Shown here piece by piece: positions 1-12,205 of a stretch of 64,000 bases of DNA. This stretch comes from Akebia trifoliata (Eukaryota; Streptophyta; Magnoliopsida; Ranunculales; Lardizabalaceae), in contig CM030719.1 in NCBI GenBank assembly GCA_017979445.1, positions 27,051,317 to 27,115,316 of the forward strand, read 5' to 3'. The position numbers and the translations under genes were made by a program. Under the pieces are notes generated by a model that worked only from the letters and a program-made list of their open reading frames with translations, was not told where the DNA came from and ran no database searches. Positions within the stretch are counted from its first letter, which is position 1. Every line of letters starts with the position of its first letter.

Positions 1-1640
1 TATTTTAACACTAGATTTTATAATTGAGAGATTTATTGTGCAAACGTATCTGTTGCAATTTTATTACAAAAACTCCCTTACTTTATCAAGCATGTCACTT
101 TTATGAATCATGCTAACATGACTAAGGTAGTAAGATTTTAAGTCTTACTAAGGATTATTAGACACATGAAATATCAAACTAGCAATCCAACAACACTGAC
201 TTGTAGATTTTATGGAAAAACTAAGATTCAACAAAAAAAATTCAAAACAAAAAACCTTATTGATTTTGACCGTAGGCCTTGAAAATGGATGGCTACCAAA
301 CTACCAAATTTAAAACTAAAATTAAATGGTGAACATTAATTTATTCTTTTTTCGATTTATTTATTTATTTTTATTTTAATTTTGTTCTTTATAATCCCGT
401 CGCATTAAATCATGTTTTTGGATGTCATAAATTCACGTAATTAGAATTTACTCCAAGTATGTTAAGTAACAAATTAACCTCATAAATTTGAATTTTATTA
501 TGTGGGTCCCACTCCAAGGTTTGCTGGATAACAAACTTCGTAAAGTAAGGTTCTCTTAGAATAGTCAAAATTCCAAGGAAGTTTTTGTGAAAAAAACACA
601 ACAATTGTGTCTGTCAAATAAATCTCTCTTTATAATTTAGTAGTTGTGATTACATATGTTAATGTCCAAAATTTCATAGGGACATTATCATTCCCGAATT
701 CTAATATATATGAATCCTCATAAGCTATAGGAAAGAGGTCACAAGCAATCGTTATCAAAATTAATAGTTATTTCCAAATCAGTTTAATTGAATTAATAAA
801 TATATAATAATTCAATTTTATTTAACTTAGATTAAGAGATTCATAATCACAAAATGTCATTTTAAAATGATTACAAACATGTACATGGATAAGAATATTA
901 TATAAGAAAAACAAAACAAAACTCAAATCAAAATTGATTAACTTAGTCAAGCTTGAAAATTAGGCTGAGATTTTGATTTGGATAGCAGACAAGAAAATTT
1001 GACCTTTGATTTAACAGTAGATATATCTCTTTCGAATTTTCCTATAATTGAGAATTTGACAGGTTCTACAATCTTATTATATTTTTGATCTCTCGAACTG
1101 GTTTTCTTTTTTTCTTTCGTCAACGAAAATATGTTTAGATCATTCTCTCCACCTCCAACTACTTAATCTATTTTTTTAATCCCAATCAAGAAAATCTGTA
1201 TTTTTTTTTTTTTTAAATGCAAATTGTGGAAAGGGTTGTATCCTTGGGTAGTCCTATTTGGCACCAATGCAACTCATCATAAATTAATGTAAACTTTGTA
1301 ATAATTTTTTTTAATAAGTTATTGTAAACTTTTGCCGGGTAAATTATCACAAATTTTACATATTTCACAATTTTCCTTGAGAATTTCTGCAAAATTATAA
1401 TTATATTTATAAAAAATAAAAAACACTTAAATGACACAGTAAACAACAACGTTTGAAACAGAAAATTGTAACGTCATCTGACCCACTAACGAACATGATT
1501 ATAACGTCAGTTAGTGAAGGATCAAGGGAAGTAGTGTTAAAGTATCTTAAGGAAACAGGTTGGAACTCCACCTAATAATACTTAATCCCTCATGAATAAT
1601 GCCTCCAACTTCATATTTATTTCTTTCGAAATTCAACATT
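1..1640. other. AT-rich upstream region, no gene seen
   Basis: Gene-free sequence 5' of the sulfate transporter. It is strongly AT-rich with scattered A and T runs. The only open frames are short and unlike any protein I know. A small dyad around 1469-1517 repeats AACGTCA and CACTAAC/GTTAGTG motifs in both orientations, which could be a cis-regulatory pair, but nothing proves it. Confidence 0.5.
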
Positions 1641-1643
1641 TAC

Positions 1644-1703
1644 CACGTGAGTCCACATGTGGGTCCTATTCACCACTAACACCTCCTCTTCTCCACTATA
1701 AAT
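1644..1703 (+). promoter_or_regulatory. Putative SULTR3;1 core promoter: G-box and TATA box
   Basis: A perfect G-box (CACGTG, 1644-1649) is followed by ACATGTG, and a TATA-like TATAAAT lies at 1697-1703, about 230 bases before the ATG at 1933. The stretch between is C-rich and A-rich, as expected of a plant 5' UTR. Inferred from motifs only; no transcription start is known. Confidence 0.45.
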
Positions 1704-1932
1704 TACAACTCCCAATCCATCCTACCTTCACACTCTTGCTGCAACCTCTCCTCCTCCACCTTCACCTCCACCACCACAACTTCCACATCTCCAAATTTAG
1801 TAGAACCAAACCCATAGTAAACCTATAACACCAATGACACAATAAACACTAGCTTTTTCCACCAAATATAACTAGCACCACCTTTAAATTTAACACCAAC
1901 AACATCAACCAATACTAGTGCAATTTACTAAT

Positions 1933-4900
1933 ATGGGTAACGCGGACTTAGTCTTCCCATCGACGAACATCGAATGCACACATCGTGTAGCAATTCCTCC
2001 ACCACAACCATTCATCAAATCACTTAAAAAATCCCTTAAAGAAACCTTCTTCCCCGATGACCCTCTTCGACAATTCAAGAACCAATCACCGTCTCGAAAG
2101 TTTGTATTAGGCCTTCAATACTTCCTACCGATGCTCGAATGGGCTCCTCGATATACTTTCCAGTTCTTCAAAGCTGATCTTATTGCTGGGATTACAATTG
2201 CAAGTCTTGCTATACCTCAAGGGATTAGTTATGCTAAATTAGCTAATTTACCTACTATTCTTGGCCTATGTAAGTGGTTTATTTTTCATAAAATTTTTGG
2301 AAATTTTGGTAAATATTTGAGTAGACCATTGAAAATATTTGAATTTGTATTGAAGATTCGAGCTTTGTTCCGCCGTTGGTGTATGCTTTGATGGGCAGTT
2401 CAAGAGATTTGGCTGTGGGTACTGTTGCTGTTGCATCACTTCTTACAGCTTCTATGTTGGGAAATGAAGTTAATGCTTCTGAGAATCCAAAGCTTTATCT
2501 TCACCTCGCTTTCACCGCGACATTCTTCGCTGGAGTTTTTCAGGCTTCCTTGGGCTTGTTAAGGTTGGTATTTGGTATGCTAAGAACAATAATAAGTTAC
2601 AGAAGAATAAAATTGAAATTGGGTTCTCCTCTTCACACCAGATAAAATATTTTCCATTAAAAATGGCAATCATGGACTTAGAAATCACTTTTTTTTTTCC
2701 ATGAAAAGCATTTTCTCATATAAAATTTTTTTGATCATAGAGACCTTAAGGTCCTTTCTCTATATATTTGGTTAAGCAAATTTTGTTGAATTAGAGAATC
2801 CTCTTGTGTATGGGTCTCTCTCTCTCAAAAGTTAGAGAACAAAAAAATTGATTATGTTAGTTTTTGGAAAATTTTAATTAATGAATTATTAATTGTTATT
2901 TGTAGGCTTGGGTTTATAGTGGATTTTCTCTCACATGCAACCATAGTGGGCTTCATGGCCGGTGCAGCCACAGTTGTGTGTCTACAACAGCTGAAAGGGA
3001 TCCTTGGACTCGAGCACTTCACTCATGGAACTGATATTGTCTCAGTGATGCGTTCCGTCTTTAGCCAAACACATCAGGTTCTCTATTTTCATCTTCTTCT
3101 TTTTTCTTTTTTTTTTAATTTTCCCACTTTAAAAAAATTATTATTTAGCTGATTTTGTGTTGAATAATCATGAAAATTAATAATTAGGCTCCTTTCTTTT
3201 ATTTATTTATTTATTATCTAATTATTGGTTCTAAAGTGGGTTGTGGTGGTTGTTGCAGTGGAGATGGGAAAGTGCTGTCTTGGGCTGTTTATTCCTTTTC
3301 TTCCTCCTTCTCACAAAATTCTTTGTAAGTAAATCATGATCAGCTTTAATTACTTGCTTAAACGTCTTAGTTTCTTTTACATCGACTGCCAACCTAACGT
3401 AATTTTTTATGAGTCATGCTGGGGTGACATAGGATTTACTGTAATTCTCACAATTCTAACGTGGACATGCATATATAACCGTAGATGATTTTTTACTTCT
3501 ATCGCAAGTAAACACATCTGTGGTTATGTGCACATCCCACGTCAGATTTGTGAGAATTGCTGTAAATACTTTTTATTATTCCAGTATTTTTCATTTTTTA
3601 GTTGTGGACAACTTACTCACTCCAAAATAATAATAAAATAATCCATATGTGTAAATCTTATAAAGTTTTTCCTATTAAATATCTTTGATTTTATTGAAAT
3701 CGTTTAGTATTCAAATACCTAAGAAAATTTTCATTTTAAACTTTCACACAAAGACCTACTTTCAAATGGTATTCATTTTAAGTAAGCAAAATTGCTTTTT
3801 TGACTTCTATGATTTTTGTCATATTATGCTCTATTTCTTGCCTACTTTCCTATTATTTAGTCTAGGTTGCTTTTCAATCACATCAAATAATTGATATTAT
3901 GGGCAAAAAAAATAATAATAATGGATTGTTGTTTCAAGGAGCTCCCCAGGTGTTTGGTTACAACCCTGTTCCTATCTTTTTCATTCCATGTGTCTCTCTA
4001 TTTGCCCCCTAGCCATAAATGTTTTCGCCTATCAAGTATGCTAACTTAGTGATGATTCCATCATTTTGGGTTTGTAAATCAAAAACCAAAACTAATTAGG
4101 AAAAAAATGATCAAATCACCCATGTGTTTGATTACAGCCTATTCCTAACTTTTTCATGCCATGTGTCTCTTTATTTTGGCCCCCCTAACCATAAATGTTT
4201 TGGCCCATCAAGTATGCTAACTTAGTGATGATTCCATCATTTTGGATTTGTAAATCAAAAATCAAAATTAATTAGGAAAAAAAATGATCAAATCCAATGG
4301 ATGGAAATCATCTTTAAAGCTTTCATTGTGTGTGTGTGAGAGAGAGAGAGAGAAGATTCATTGAAGGGTGTGCCAAGCGTTTATAGATTTGTGTGCCTAA
4401 TTTTTTTTTCTTTGTGGCACTAGTTGAATTACAGAATATGGGGACCCAATATTTAATTACTCTTGATTTTTGGTAGGAAAAGTAATAATATTTTGTGATT
4501 TGATTGACGACAAACAGAGCAAGAGACGACCAAAGTTCTTTTGGATTGCAGCTATGGCGCCTTTGACGTCAGTTATTTTGGGAAGTTTACTCGTTTATCT
4601 GACCCACGCTGAAAAACATGGTGTTGAAGTGGTGAGAATCCCTAGACCCCCTATTTTATTTCACACTTGCAGAAATAGTACTATTAAAGTCTCATATAAT
4701 ATAACATCACATATCTATTAATCATGATTCAATCTAAATCATCCGATAAGGGGCAGGCCAAGATTTGATTGTGTGGGGTAATTAAGAGTGAAAAAAAAAA
4801 TTGTGAGAGCGATAATGACAGATTTTTTTATCTGTTGTTAAAATCTATTTCAATAGTATATTAATCTATAGAATTTGAAAAATCTTGTGAGAGTAATAAT

Positions 4901-7900
4901 ATCCTGTCAAATGCGACCCACAATTTACATTAATCTTTAATTATTTTTTAGTTAAGAAAAATATTATCCATTATTTTAAAGAAAAATTATACCATATGAT
5001 TCAAATTGAATTTTAAAGTGCATGAATTTAATTTTTTTTTTTAAATCTATAAAAAAAAAAATTTGAACTTTAACCATTGGATCTGACTCATAGGTTGATC
5101 TAAGGCACAATTTGCCTTTTTTTTTTTGCCAATTTAGAGTTCAATTAATCCCGGCCTAAACCCGTAGTAGGGATATTCTATTACCACACCAACTTTTACT
5201 AAGAGCACCCTAATACATGTGATATCGAAAAAGAATTAGCCCAAATCTTGGTGTGCTCTTTGTATAAATTGGTGTGGCAATGGAAGCTCTCTAAGAATAA
5301 GGGAGATAAGGTCATCCGACCACAAAATGCACAACTACACCTAGGTGGTGGGTCCTACTTTTCTATTATCATAATGAGGGACAGGAGACATGATTGGACG
5401 GTGACGATTTGAGGGTCCACAGTATGATGTTACATCAGTTATGCTGCGTGCAGAGTACACAAACATTTATACTGTGCTAGCGGATTTATGTACTAGAGTT
5501 TTCTACTATGTTTGGTACTGTAGGTTATATATGAAAGAAAAGGTTTTGATACAGTGCATACGTTTGTTATTTTATTATTGTAGATCGGGCACTTGAAGAA
5601 AGGCTTAAACCCAATTTCTGTGACTGATTTGACTTTTGGGTCTAAGTATCTGATGATAGCCATTAAAACAGGAATCATCACAGGTGTCATCGCTCTCGCT
5701 GTAAGTCTAACTTTTCTCTTGTGTGTAACTTTGTTAACGTGCACTGATAGCACCATATACCCATAGTAGGTTTTTTTTGTCTAGCTGACGTGTACACGTC
5801 ATGATGGTGATGGTGGTGGTGGTGGTGGTGGGCCCAGTTTGTTTATCACTTGTGATTCACACATTATGTCAAATTTGCCAACTTTGCCCAGCAATTGTGC
5901 CAGTATTTTTAGCTCATTTAGTATTGGATAGATCTAAACCACATCAGACTATTAATGGTGGGCCCTCTAAACTAAATGGTTGCATCGCATGTGATCATAA
6001 AATGCCAAATAATCTGGGAGTATATTAATATATTACCACGGGATACGCGGAAAGTACGCACTTGGTGGCATCCAGACTTGTGGTCTTGGAGTAGTGCGCA
6101 CGTGGGTGTCCCTATGTAAGAGTAAGACCATGAATGGGCCAGGCTTGGATCTGGCCCATGTAGGTCCATATAAGAAAGTGATGCTTTAACTTGGGTCCGG
6201 ACTGGTTAATAAACAAGCTCAGATACTTGTGATTTGGGCTGGACTTGGGCTAGTATTTTGAGGCTTGAATAGCTTCAGCCAGTTTATGAACGGCTCAGGC
6301 CATTGATTTGGGTTTGTGTTGAGTGCCAAGTACAAGTTGGATTTGGATTAGGCCCAACCCAACCTTAATTTGGTCCACGAATGTTGTTTTTGAAAGATGA
6401 AGGAAGGGTTTATATTAATTTGTTGATTCGTCGATCTAACAGGAAGGGATCGCAGTTGGGCGAAGTTTTGCCATGTTCAAGAACTACCACATCGATGGAA
6501 ACAAAGAGATGATCGCTATTGGAACGATGAACATAGTTGGGTCTTGTACTTCTTGCTACTTGACCACTGGTGAGGTTTATATTAAAGATTTGCTATTTAT
6601 TGAGATTTCCATTAGTGGACATAAGTGACTTATAATTTTAATTTCAGGGCCATTTTCGAGATCGGCGGTGAACTTCAACGCAGGGTGCAAGACTGCAGTT
6701 TCAAACATTGTGATGGCAATTGCAGTGATGATAACATTGTTATTTCTAACACCATTGTTTCACTACACTCCCCTAGTGGTGCTCTCAACCATAATTATCA
6801 CCGCGATGCTTGGCCTGATTGATTATGAAGCTGCCATACATCTATGGATGGTTGACAAGTTCGACTTCATCATCTGCATGACTGCATACGTCGGCGTGGT
6901 CTTTGGCAGTGTCGAGATTGGCTTAGTCCTAGCGGTATGTAATTTCCTCAATTGCATCACCATCTATTTTCATAAAATTTTAGTATGGAATTGAAAGTAA
7001 GAAATAGGAGTAACCAAGTCAATCCAATCCAAGTTCTAACTCTGTTGCCAAACGAGTCAAATATTGGTCATCGAACGATGTATGAGTGTATATTTTAGGG
7101 TCTAAATTCATCTTTTACACCTTGAGATTCAAGCCATAAACAATGAGGGATTTCGATCCAAATGTCTTCCAAGATCTAATATGATCTCTTTTTTTAACTT
7201 AGATTTATATCGAGATACATCTTGCAAGGTATCTTCACATCCTTTGGGATAGGTCTAGTCCTAATGGTTGCACACCCGATCTTACAGAAATTTCCTAACG
7301 TGCAATAGAGTAAGTTAGAAGGCCACTCAATTTCAAACACACGATCACAAGGAGCAAACTCTTTGTTACTAATTTAAATACTGAATCAACCCCTAGTGGG
7401 TAACTTGCTCGGTTGATACATGCAATCTATAAAGAAAGCCTAGGGTGTCTCACATGTTAGACTAAAAGGTTTCTCCCGAATCCAATGAACCCAAGGGCAT
7501 ATCAAGGATTCGAGATCTCAATGTGACACTTGTACGGTATAAGATTGAACCCAAACACTTAATCGTATCGATTCCACTAAGTTTTGAGTTGGTCAATAAG
7601 TTTTTAAACCATGGACATGATAACAAGTGCCTTTCTAATACTAATCTAGTAATTAATTTATGTGAATTCAGGTTGCCATATCTATGATTCGAGTGATATT
7701 GTTCGTAGCGAGGCCAAGGACCTCAGTCATTGGCAACCTTCCCAACTCGATGATCTATAGAAATGTAGATCAATATCCAACGGCTGGTACTATCCCTGGA
7801 ATTCTAATCCTTCAAATTGAAGCTCCAATCTATTTTGCAAATTCTAGCTACTTAAGAGAAAGGTATATATTTCGACAAAACCCTTTAAATACTTTACCAT

Positions 7901-8647
7901 ATAAATTAAATTGTTACACACATACACTTACATGCATGGATGATAAGTTTTATTTATTAAATTTCATTTTTTTAGGATCTCGAGATGGATCTACGAAGAG
8001 GAAGACAGGATAAAATCATCTGGAGAGACCAGCTTACAATTTGTTATCTTGGACATGAGTGGTACGAATAATAGCTATAAAAGATGTTTATGTTTTATAA
8101 TCTATAATTCTCACCTCACCTTACCTTACCTCACACGTGTGAATTTATTTATTTATTTATTTATTTTTTTTTTTTTATAGCTGTTTCTTGCATTGACACG
8201 AGTGGAATTAGTATGTTTGAGGAAGTTAAGAAGAATATCGAAAGAAGGGGACTTAAGGTAAGAAATAAGAACCATTCTTTCTTCTTAACAGAGTTTATAT
8301 TGACACACCAAAATTTTTAAATCATCAAAGAAGGATAAGGACACACCATTTAATAAAATTGAAATACTCTCTCATGCACACCATTTATTGATAATTCTTT
8401 TGTACATTTTGTTTGCTAAATTATATATACTGATTTACATATCTTCTTGATGAAATAGATGGTGTTGGCCAACCCTGGAAGTGAGGTGATGAAGAAACTT
8501 AACAAATCCAAGCTCATCGAGATTATCGGCCAGGAGTGGATCCATCTGACGGTGGGAGATGCCGTAGGAGCATGTAACTTCATGCTGCAAACATTCAAAC
8601 CAGACCCAACCAAAGTAGAATCATCAACAATGGACATCAATGTTTGA
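1933..8647 (+). CDS. SULTR3;1: Group 3 sulfate transporter (SULTR3;1-like), 12 exons, 656 aa
   Basis: Proton-coupled sulfate/anion transporter of the SLC26/SulP family. Group 3 members in Arabidopsis have been placed in the chloroplast envelope. Exons: 1933-2269, 2356-2563, 2906-3077, 3259-3324, 4518-4631, 5584-5700, 6443-6569, 6648-6934, 7672-7862, 7976-8061, 8181-8257, 8459-8647, all GT-AG, 1971 nt. The N-terminus has ETFFPDDPLRQF (aa 37-48), then the SulP signature IASLAIPQGISYAKLANLP in exon 1. A membrane core follows to about aa 505, with SSRDLAVGTVAVASLL, a conserved GRSFAMFKNY segment, and FHYTPLVVLS. The C-terminal STAS domain (about aa 515-640) keeps the IDTSGI loop near aa 575, the site equated with a regulatory Thr in other SULTRs. 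The ATG at 1933 is preferred because MGNAD matches group 3 starts; no ATG lies in frame just upstream. The closest recalled family member is SULTR3;1, but SULTR3;2 cannot be excluded. Introns 4, 5 and 6 carry repeats. Confidence 0.93.
3413..3570. repeat. Fold-back element in SULTR intron 4
   Basis: The left arm begins TCATGCTGGGGTGACA and continues through ACGTGGACATGC and ATAACCGTAGATG. The right arm (about 3510-3570) is its imperfect reverse complement, holding TGTGGTTATGTGCACATCCC and GTGAGAATTGCTGTAAAT. The right end stops short of the terminal motif, so the copy is truncated. Related copies lie at 32444 and 44749. Confidence 0.6.
3946..4305. repeat. Tandem duplication (about 175-bp unit x2) in SULTR intron 4
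   Basis: Two head-to-tail copies sharing TGTTTGGTTACA/TGTTTGATTACA, CCATGTGTCTCT, AGTATGCTAACTTAGTG and the trailing AATTAGGAAAAAA. Matching points are offset by 174-176 bases (3951 vs 4125; 4051 vs 4227). It is wholly intronic and followed by a short TG/AG microsatellite near 4328-4353. Confidence 0.8.
5169..5292. mobile_element. MITE of the AGAG-type TIR family in SULTR intron 5
   Basis: The left end reads AGGGATATTCTATTACCACA. The reverse complement of the right end reads AGAGAGCTTCCATTGCCACA. Both continue into CCAACTTTTACT- or CCAATTTATACA-like sequence and AAGAGCAC. I could not find a convincing target-site duplication. The TIR resembles those of the elements at 9241, 9642 and 62869. 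Confidence 0.6.
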
Positions 8648-9240
8648 GCTAGAAGGATGTTTTGTCTTGACAGTTGTCGCATATCAAGTGGTAGCAGATC
8701 AATCAAAATTAATCTCCACCCTTAAAATATTTCTTCAAATCCTTATTATAATTATTCACAAGGAAGTAGAAATATATTTAATAATGGAGTACTGATATCA
8801 GTGCATGTTAGCATCCTTTGATGTGGCATTTAGTGAGAATATAATCAAGTTTTAATACAAAGTCGTCTTCGCTTTTTTGCCAAACAAAATAATTTATGTT
8901 TCACTCGATCATTAATCACTAAAAGGTTAGAAATATATCTTCGTTTGAAAGAATTTTTTTTTTGAAAGGTAAAGAAAAATATTTATTCGTGCACGTGTAG
9001 ACTTTTGATGACCAACTAACCCATTGTTTCCCATAGAGTAGATCCAATTAAATTGTCCATGGATGCAATCGATTAGATCCAAAATCCAATATAATAATTT
9101 AGGCTTTGAGTCAAGGTCATGGGATCCATTGATGATCCAATCCAATGAATTATTGGTTCAATTCTTGATCAACTCATATACCATACTCTAATCTGGGCAT
9201 GACCAATAATAAAAAAAAAATAACAAACAATGGAAAATAA
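8648..9240. other. SULTR 3' flank, no other gene seen
   Basis: Presumed 3' UTR and flank of the transporter. AT-rich with several A-rich stretches, but no polyadenylation site can be chosen with confidence. No open frame of interest. Confidence 0.5.
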
Positions 9241-9566
9241 AGATAACTGCTATTGGCATTCCAACTTTTACTAGTTACAACCCAATTAAAAATAAAGAAA
9301 ATAAGCGAATGATTGAGAATAAGTAAACGTTGGGGTGTCAATAGAAGCTCTCTCTGGAGTTAGATATCTATTTTTGGGATTTAGGATATATACGAGCTTA
9401 ATCATAATTATAAACTACTGAAATTGTTTGAACGACTATTATAATGTTTTGTAATGTTGAGATTATAATTTGAGCCAAACAATTTTAATCTTTAATTGAG
9501 GTGTGATAAATAATTCAAGCAATTGGAGTGTAATAAGAAAAATTTTGGGGTGCTAATAGCAGTTCT
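9241..9566. mobile_element. hAT-like MITE, 326 bp, 7/8-matching TSD
   Basis: The left end AGATAACTGCTATTGGCATT and the reverse complement of the right end AGAACTGCTATTAGCACC form an imperfect TIR. Both run on into ACTTTTACT/ATTTTTCTT and CAATT. The flanks are GAAAATAA (9233-9240) and CAAAATAA (9567-9574), 7 of 8 matching, which suits hAT-type integration. A second TIR-like end (GTTGGGGTGTCAATAGAAGC, about 9332-9351) inside suggests internal rearrangement or nesting. Confidence 0.72.
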
Positions 9567-9641
9567 CAAAATAAATTAGAGAACCTACATTCACACACCA
9601 ACTTTTCATTATAACGTACCAATTTATCATATTAAATAAAG

Positions 9642-9923
9642 AGAGCTGCTATTGGCACTCCCAACTTTTACTTATTACACCTCAATTAACATATTTTTTT
9701 AAACTGTGTTAGATTTAGGATTTTATGTGCGCCTAATCCTAATTGTAAGCAACCACAGAAGTTGTTTCAATGTGTTATCATGGTTTGTAATGTTGAAGCA
9801 ATGACTTGAACCAAACTTTAGTTACGTTAGAATGGTGTGTTTTAATCTTTCATTAGGTAGTGATAAATAATTTAATAAATTGAGGTGTAATAAATAAAAG
9901 TTGGGGGTGCCAATAACATCTCT
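9642..9923. mobile_element. hAT-like MITE, 282 bp, perfect 8-bp TSD
   Basis: The TIRs are AGAGCTGCTATTGGCACTCC on the left and AGAGATGTTATTGGCACCCC for the reverse complement of the right; similarity runs on for about 45 bases into TTACACCTCAATT. Exact 8-bp duplications AAATAAAG flank it (9634-9641 and 9924-9931). No coding capacity. It is the best-preserved member of this MITE family in the window. Confidence 0.88.
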
Positions 9924-10207
9924 AAATAAAGCATATCAAGTAATAATGAGTGAACACCTACTCTCTCAATTTCCTTCAAGTTGTTTTTTTTTTTTTTTTT
10001 AACAAGAAAATCCTCTTTACTTTCTCCTGTAAGGAGCTAGCAAGCGTTTGAATAGATTTTGCTCTTGCGCAGAAAGGTTTTTTGCTCTTGTGCAAAAAGA
10101 TTTGGCTTCTGCTCTTGCACGGAGAAGTGGCCTTAGTAACCATCCAAAAGCAATTCACCTCAATGTGACCGGAGAAAATTATTAGAACCCCTACAACCAT
10201 GCATTCC

Positions 10208-10609
10208 TAGGGGTGTCAATGGATAGTCGAAATCCGAATCCGAATTCGAATTCGAATTCAAAAAATCGGATATTATCCGAAAATTTCGGATATCGGATTC
10301 GGATTCGGATGTCAGTTTAACATTCGAATGAGTTTCGGATACGAATTCGGATATTGCGATATCCGATTCGATAATATCCACTCCGATAAGAATATGTATA
10401 TCGTGTATTTATGTTTTACAACAAAACTTTAACACATATATACATGGTGATGTGTATTTATGTTTCATAACAAAACTTAACTTATAAAGTCATCTTCTCC
10501 CCCAACCTCCATCTGAAATGCAGAATCAGTCGGTAATGAAGGCTATGGCCTGTGCGAGGCTGCGAGCTACATAACCCACCGTCTTCTCCGGCCGGCGTCA
10601 TCCAGGTAC

Positions 10610-10680
<71 letters not shown>

Positions 10681-11008
10681 AAAACCCATCTTCTCGACTT
10701 GTGCGAGCTCCATTACAGTCGTCTTCTCCGACCGACTAGCATCCAAGGGTATTTCCTCTATCTCTCTCTCTCTCTCAAACACAGTAAAACCCTATTTTAC
10801 TCTCACACAAAGAAGAAAATCCCATTTGTAGGATTTTTGTCGGATCGGATATTATCGGATATCCGATATAATTTTCAAGTTCGGATTCGAATATTTGTTA
10901 GTGCTATCCGATCGGATTCGAATTCGAATTCGGATATCATTCTTTTTTTTCGGATTCGAATTCGGATATAGCAATATCCGATCGGATACCTATCCGTTGA
11001 CAGCCCTA
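10208..11008. mobile_element. Non-autonomous hAT element, 801 bp, perfect 8-bp TSD
   Basis: The ends are TAGGGGTGTCAATGGATAG and, as reverse complement of the right end, TAGGGCTGTCAACGGATAG, the terminal type common in plant hAT elements. Exact TGCATTCC duplications flank it (10200-10207 and 11009-11016). Subterminal regions on both sides are packed with iterated TCGGAT/ATCCGA and GAATTCGAATTC motifs, as expected of transposase-binding subterminal repeats. The middle holds (CT)n tracts. Open frames across it are low-complexity and not transposase. Confidence 0.9.
10613..10677. repeat. (CT)n microsatellite inside the hAT element
   Basis: About 32 uninterrupted CT dinucleotides. A shorter CT run follows at about 10761-10776. 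The Ser/Leu-rich and Glu/Arg-rich frames read through it are artefacts of the repeat. Confidence 0.95.
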
Positions 11009-11016
11009 TGCATTCC

Positions 11017-11085
11017 CCCTTCTCACATAGAACCCTTGCAACACTCTTTCATCTTCTGAAATGATTTTTTCTTCTTCAAAGCAAA

Positions 11086-11133
<48 letters not shown>

Positions 11134-12205
11134 GTCTGTCTTCCCGAGCTTGCATTTGGTTTATAAAGAAAAAAGACAGGTGGACAGTAATTGGTGTGTA
11201 ATGATGAGAAATCAGCAGTTGAGAAGGAAAGGATACACACCTGCAGAGCTATGGATGTGGGCATACCCCTATGTAAAATAAAAATATATGAAAAGAAGTC
11301 TTCAAATCTACATGCAGAGGCTCTCAGGGAGAAGCATTAAGACCAAGAATTTCCAAAAATACAACATAAATGAGTTCTAATAGATAATTAAGTCGTCATG
11401 TTCTAAAGGAAACACTCTAAAACATTAGGAGTCCTAAATCATATGGTAAATGAACCATTTCCAATAACAGCTGTTTCTAAATATCCAAAAGAAAGCAAAT
11501 TATTAAAGGGTCAATGAACTGAGTACAATGCGATTGCTTAGCAACAAATCTCTCATTCCCATTAACGATGACTCTTTGTGGTTAAGTTGAGAGGGCATCT
11601 TTCATCACATATGCCAAAAGATAGTCCATTAAAAACATAGTAGCATCCTAGGCTAAAATCTGACCCAATTGAATTCTTTAGGATAGTAGGGGAAAATATG
11701 AATATTCCAGAAAAATACTATTGGCGAGTACAATTTAGATGGGCACTTGAGCAGGAAATAAAGTTCCTTTCAAACATTTCAAAACACACCAGCACACGAG
11801 TCATACAAACTGGTCATACATTTATCACTAGTGCACTTTTCCCAGGTGAATCAGAATCAGAGGATACACAGGCCACACCACCTCTGGTATGGACCCACCC
11901 CGCCATACTACCATAAGAAAGGTAAATTGTAACACTTGAAAAACAACCATAAAAAACAAAACAAAAAAACTAAAAACCAAAAAATAGTTGGGAGTAAGCT
12001 TGCAAAACCATCGCAGTAGAGTTCAAAATTTGGCAATAACTTCCACGTAGTGAATGAATCTGTAAAGCTTTCTCTCGCATCTGCTTCCCATGCCCATGCA
12101 GGAAATCAAGTACCAAATATGGAAAAAACTTGGGCACCCAGAACTGACTTTTTCACTTCATTGGAGATTTATCTCTTCAAAGGATACATTTTCTCAACAC
12201 TGCAA
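11017..12205. other. Intergenic stretch with a (CT)n tract, 3' of TPR3
   Basis: No gene recognised. A (CT)n tract occupies about 11084-11129, broken once by TTT. The part next to 12206 is presumably the TPR3 3' UTR on the minus strand. A conservative guess for the rest is old repeat debris. Confidence 0.5.

Noticed and set aside
2376..2645. Separate small membrane protein starting at VYALMGSS
   Set aside because: It is exon 2 of the sulfate transporter running into intron 2; the same applies to 2919-3152, 4470-4721, 6668-6994, 7684-8013 and 8459-8647.
10552..10971. 139-codon frame rich in Leu/Ser
   Set aside because: It is a read-through of the (CT)n tract and hAT subterminal repeats, not a gene.
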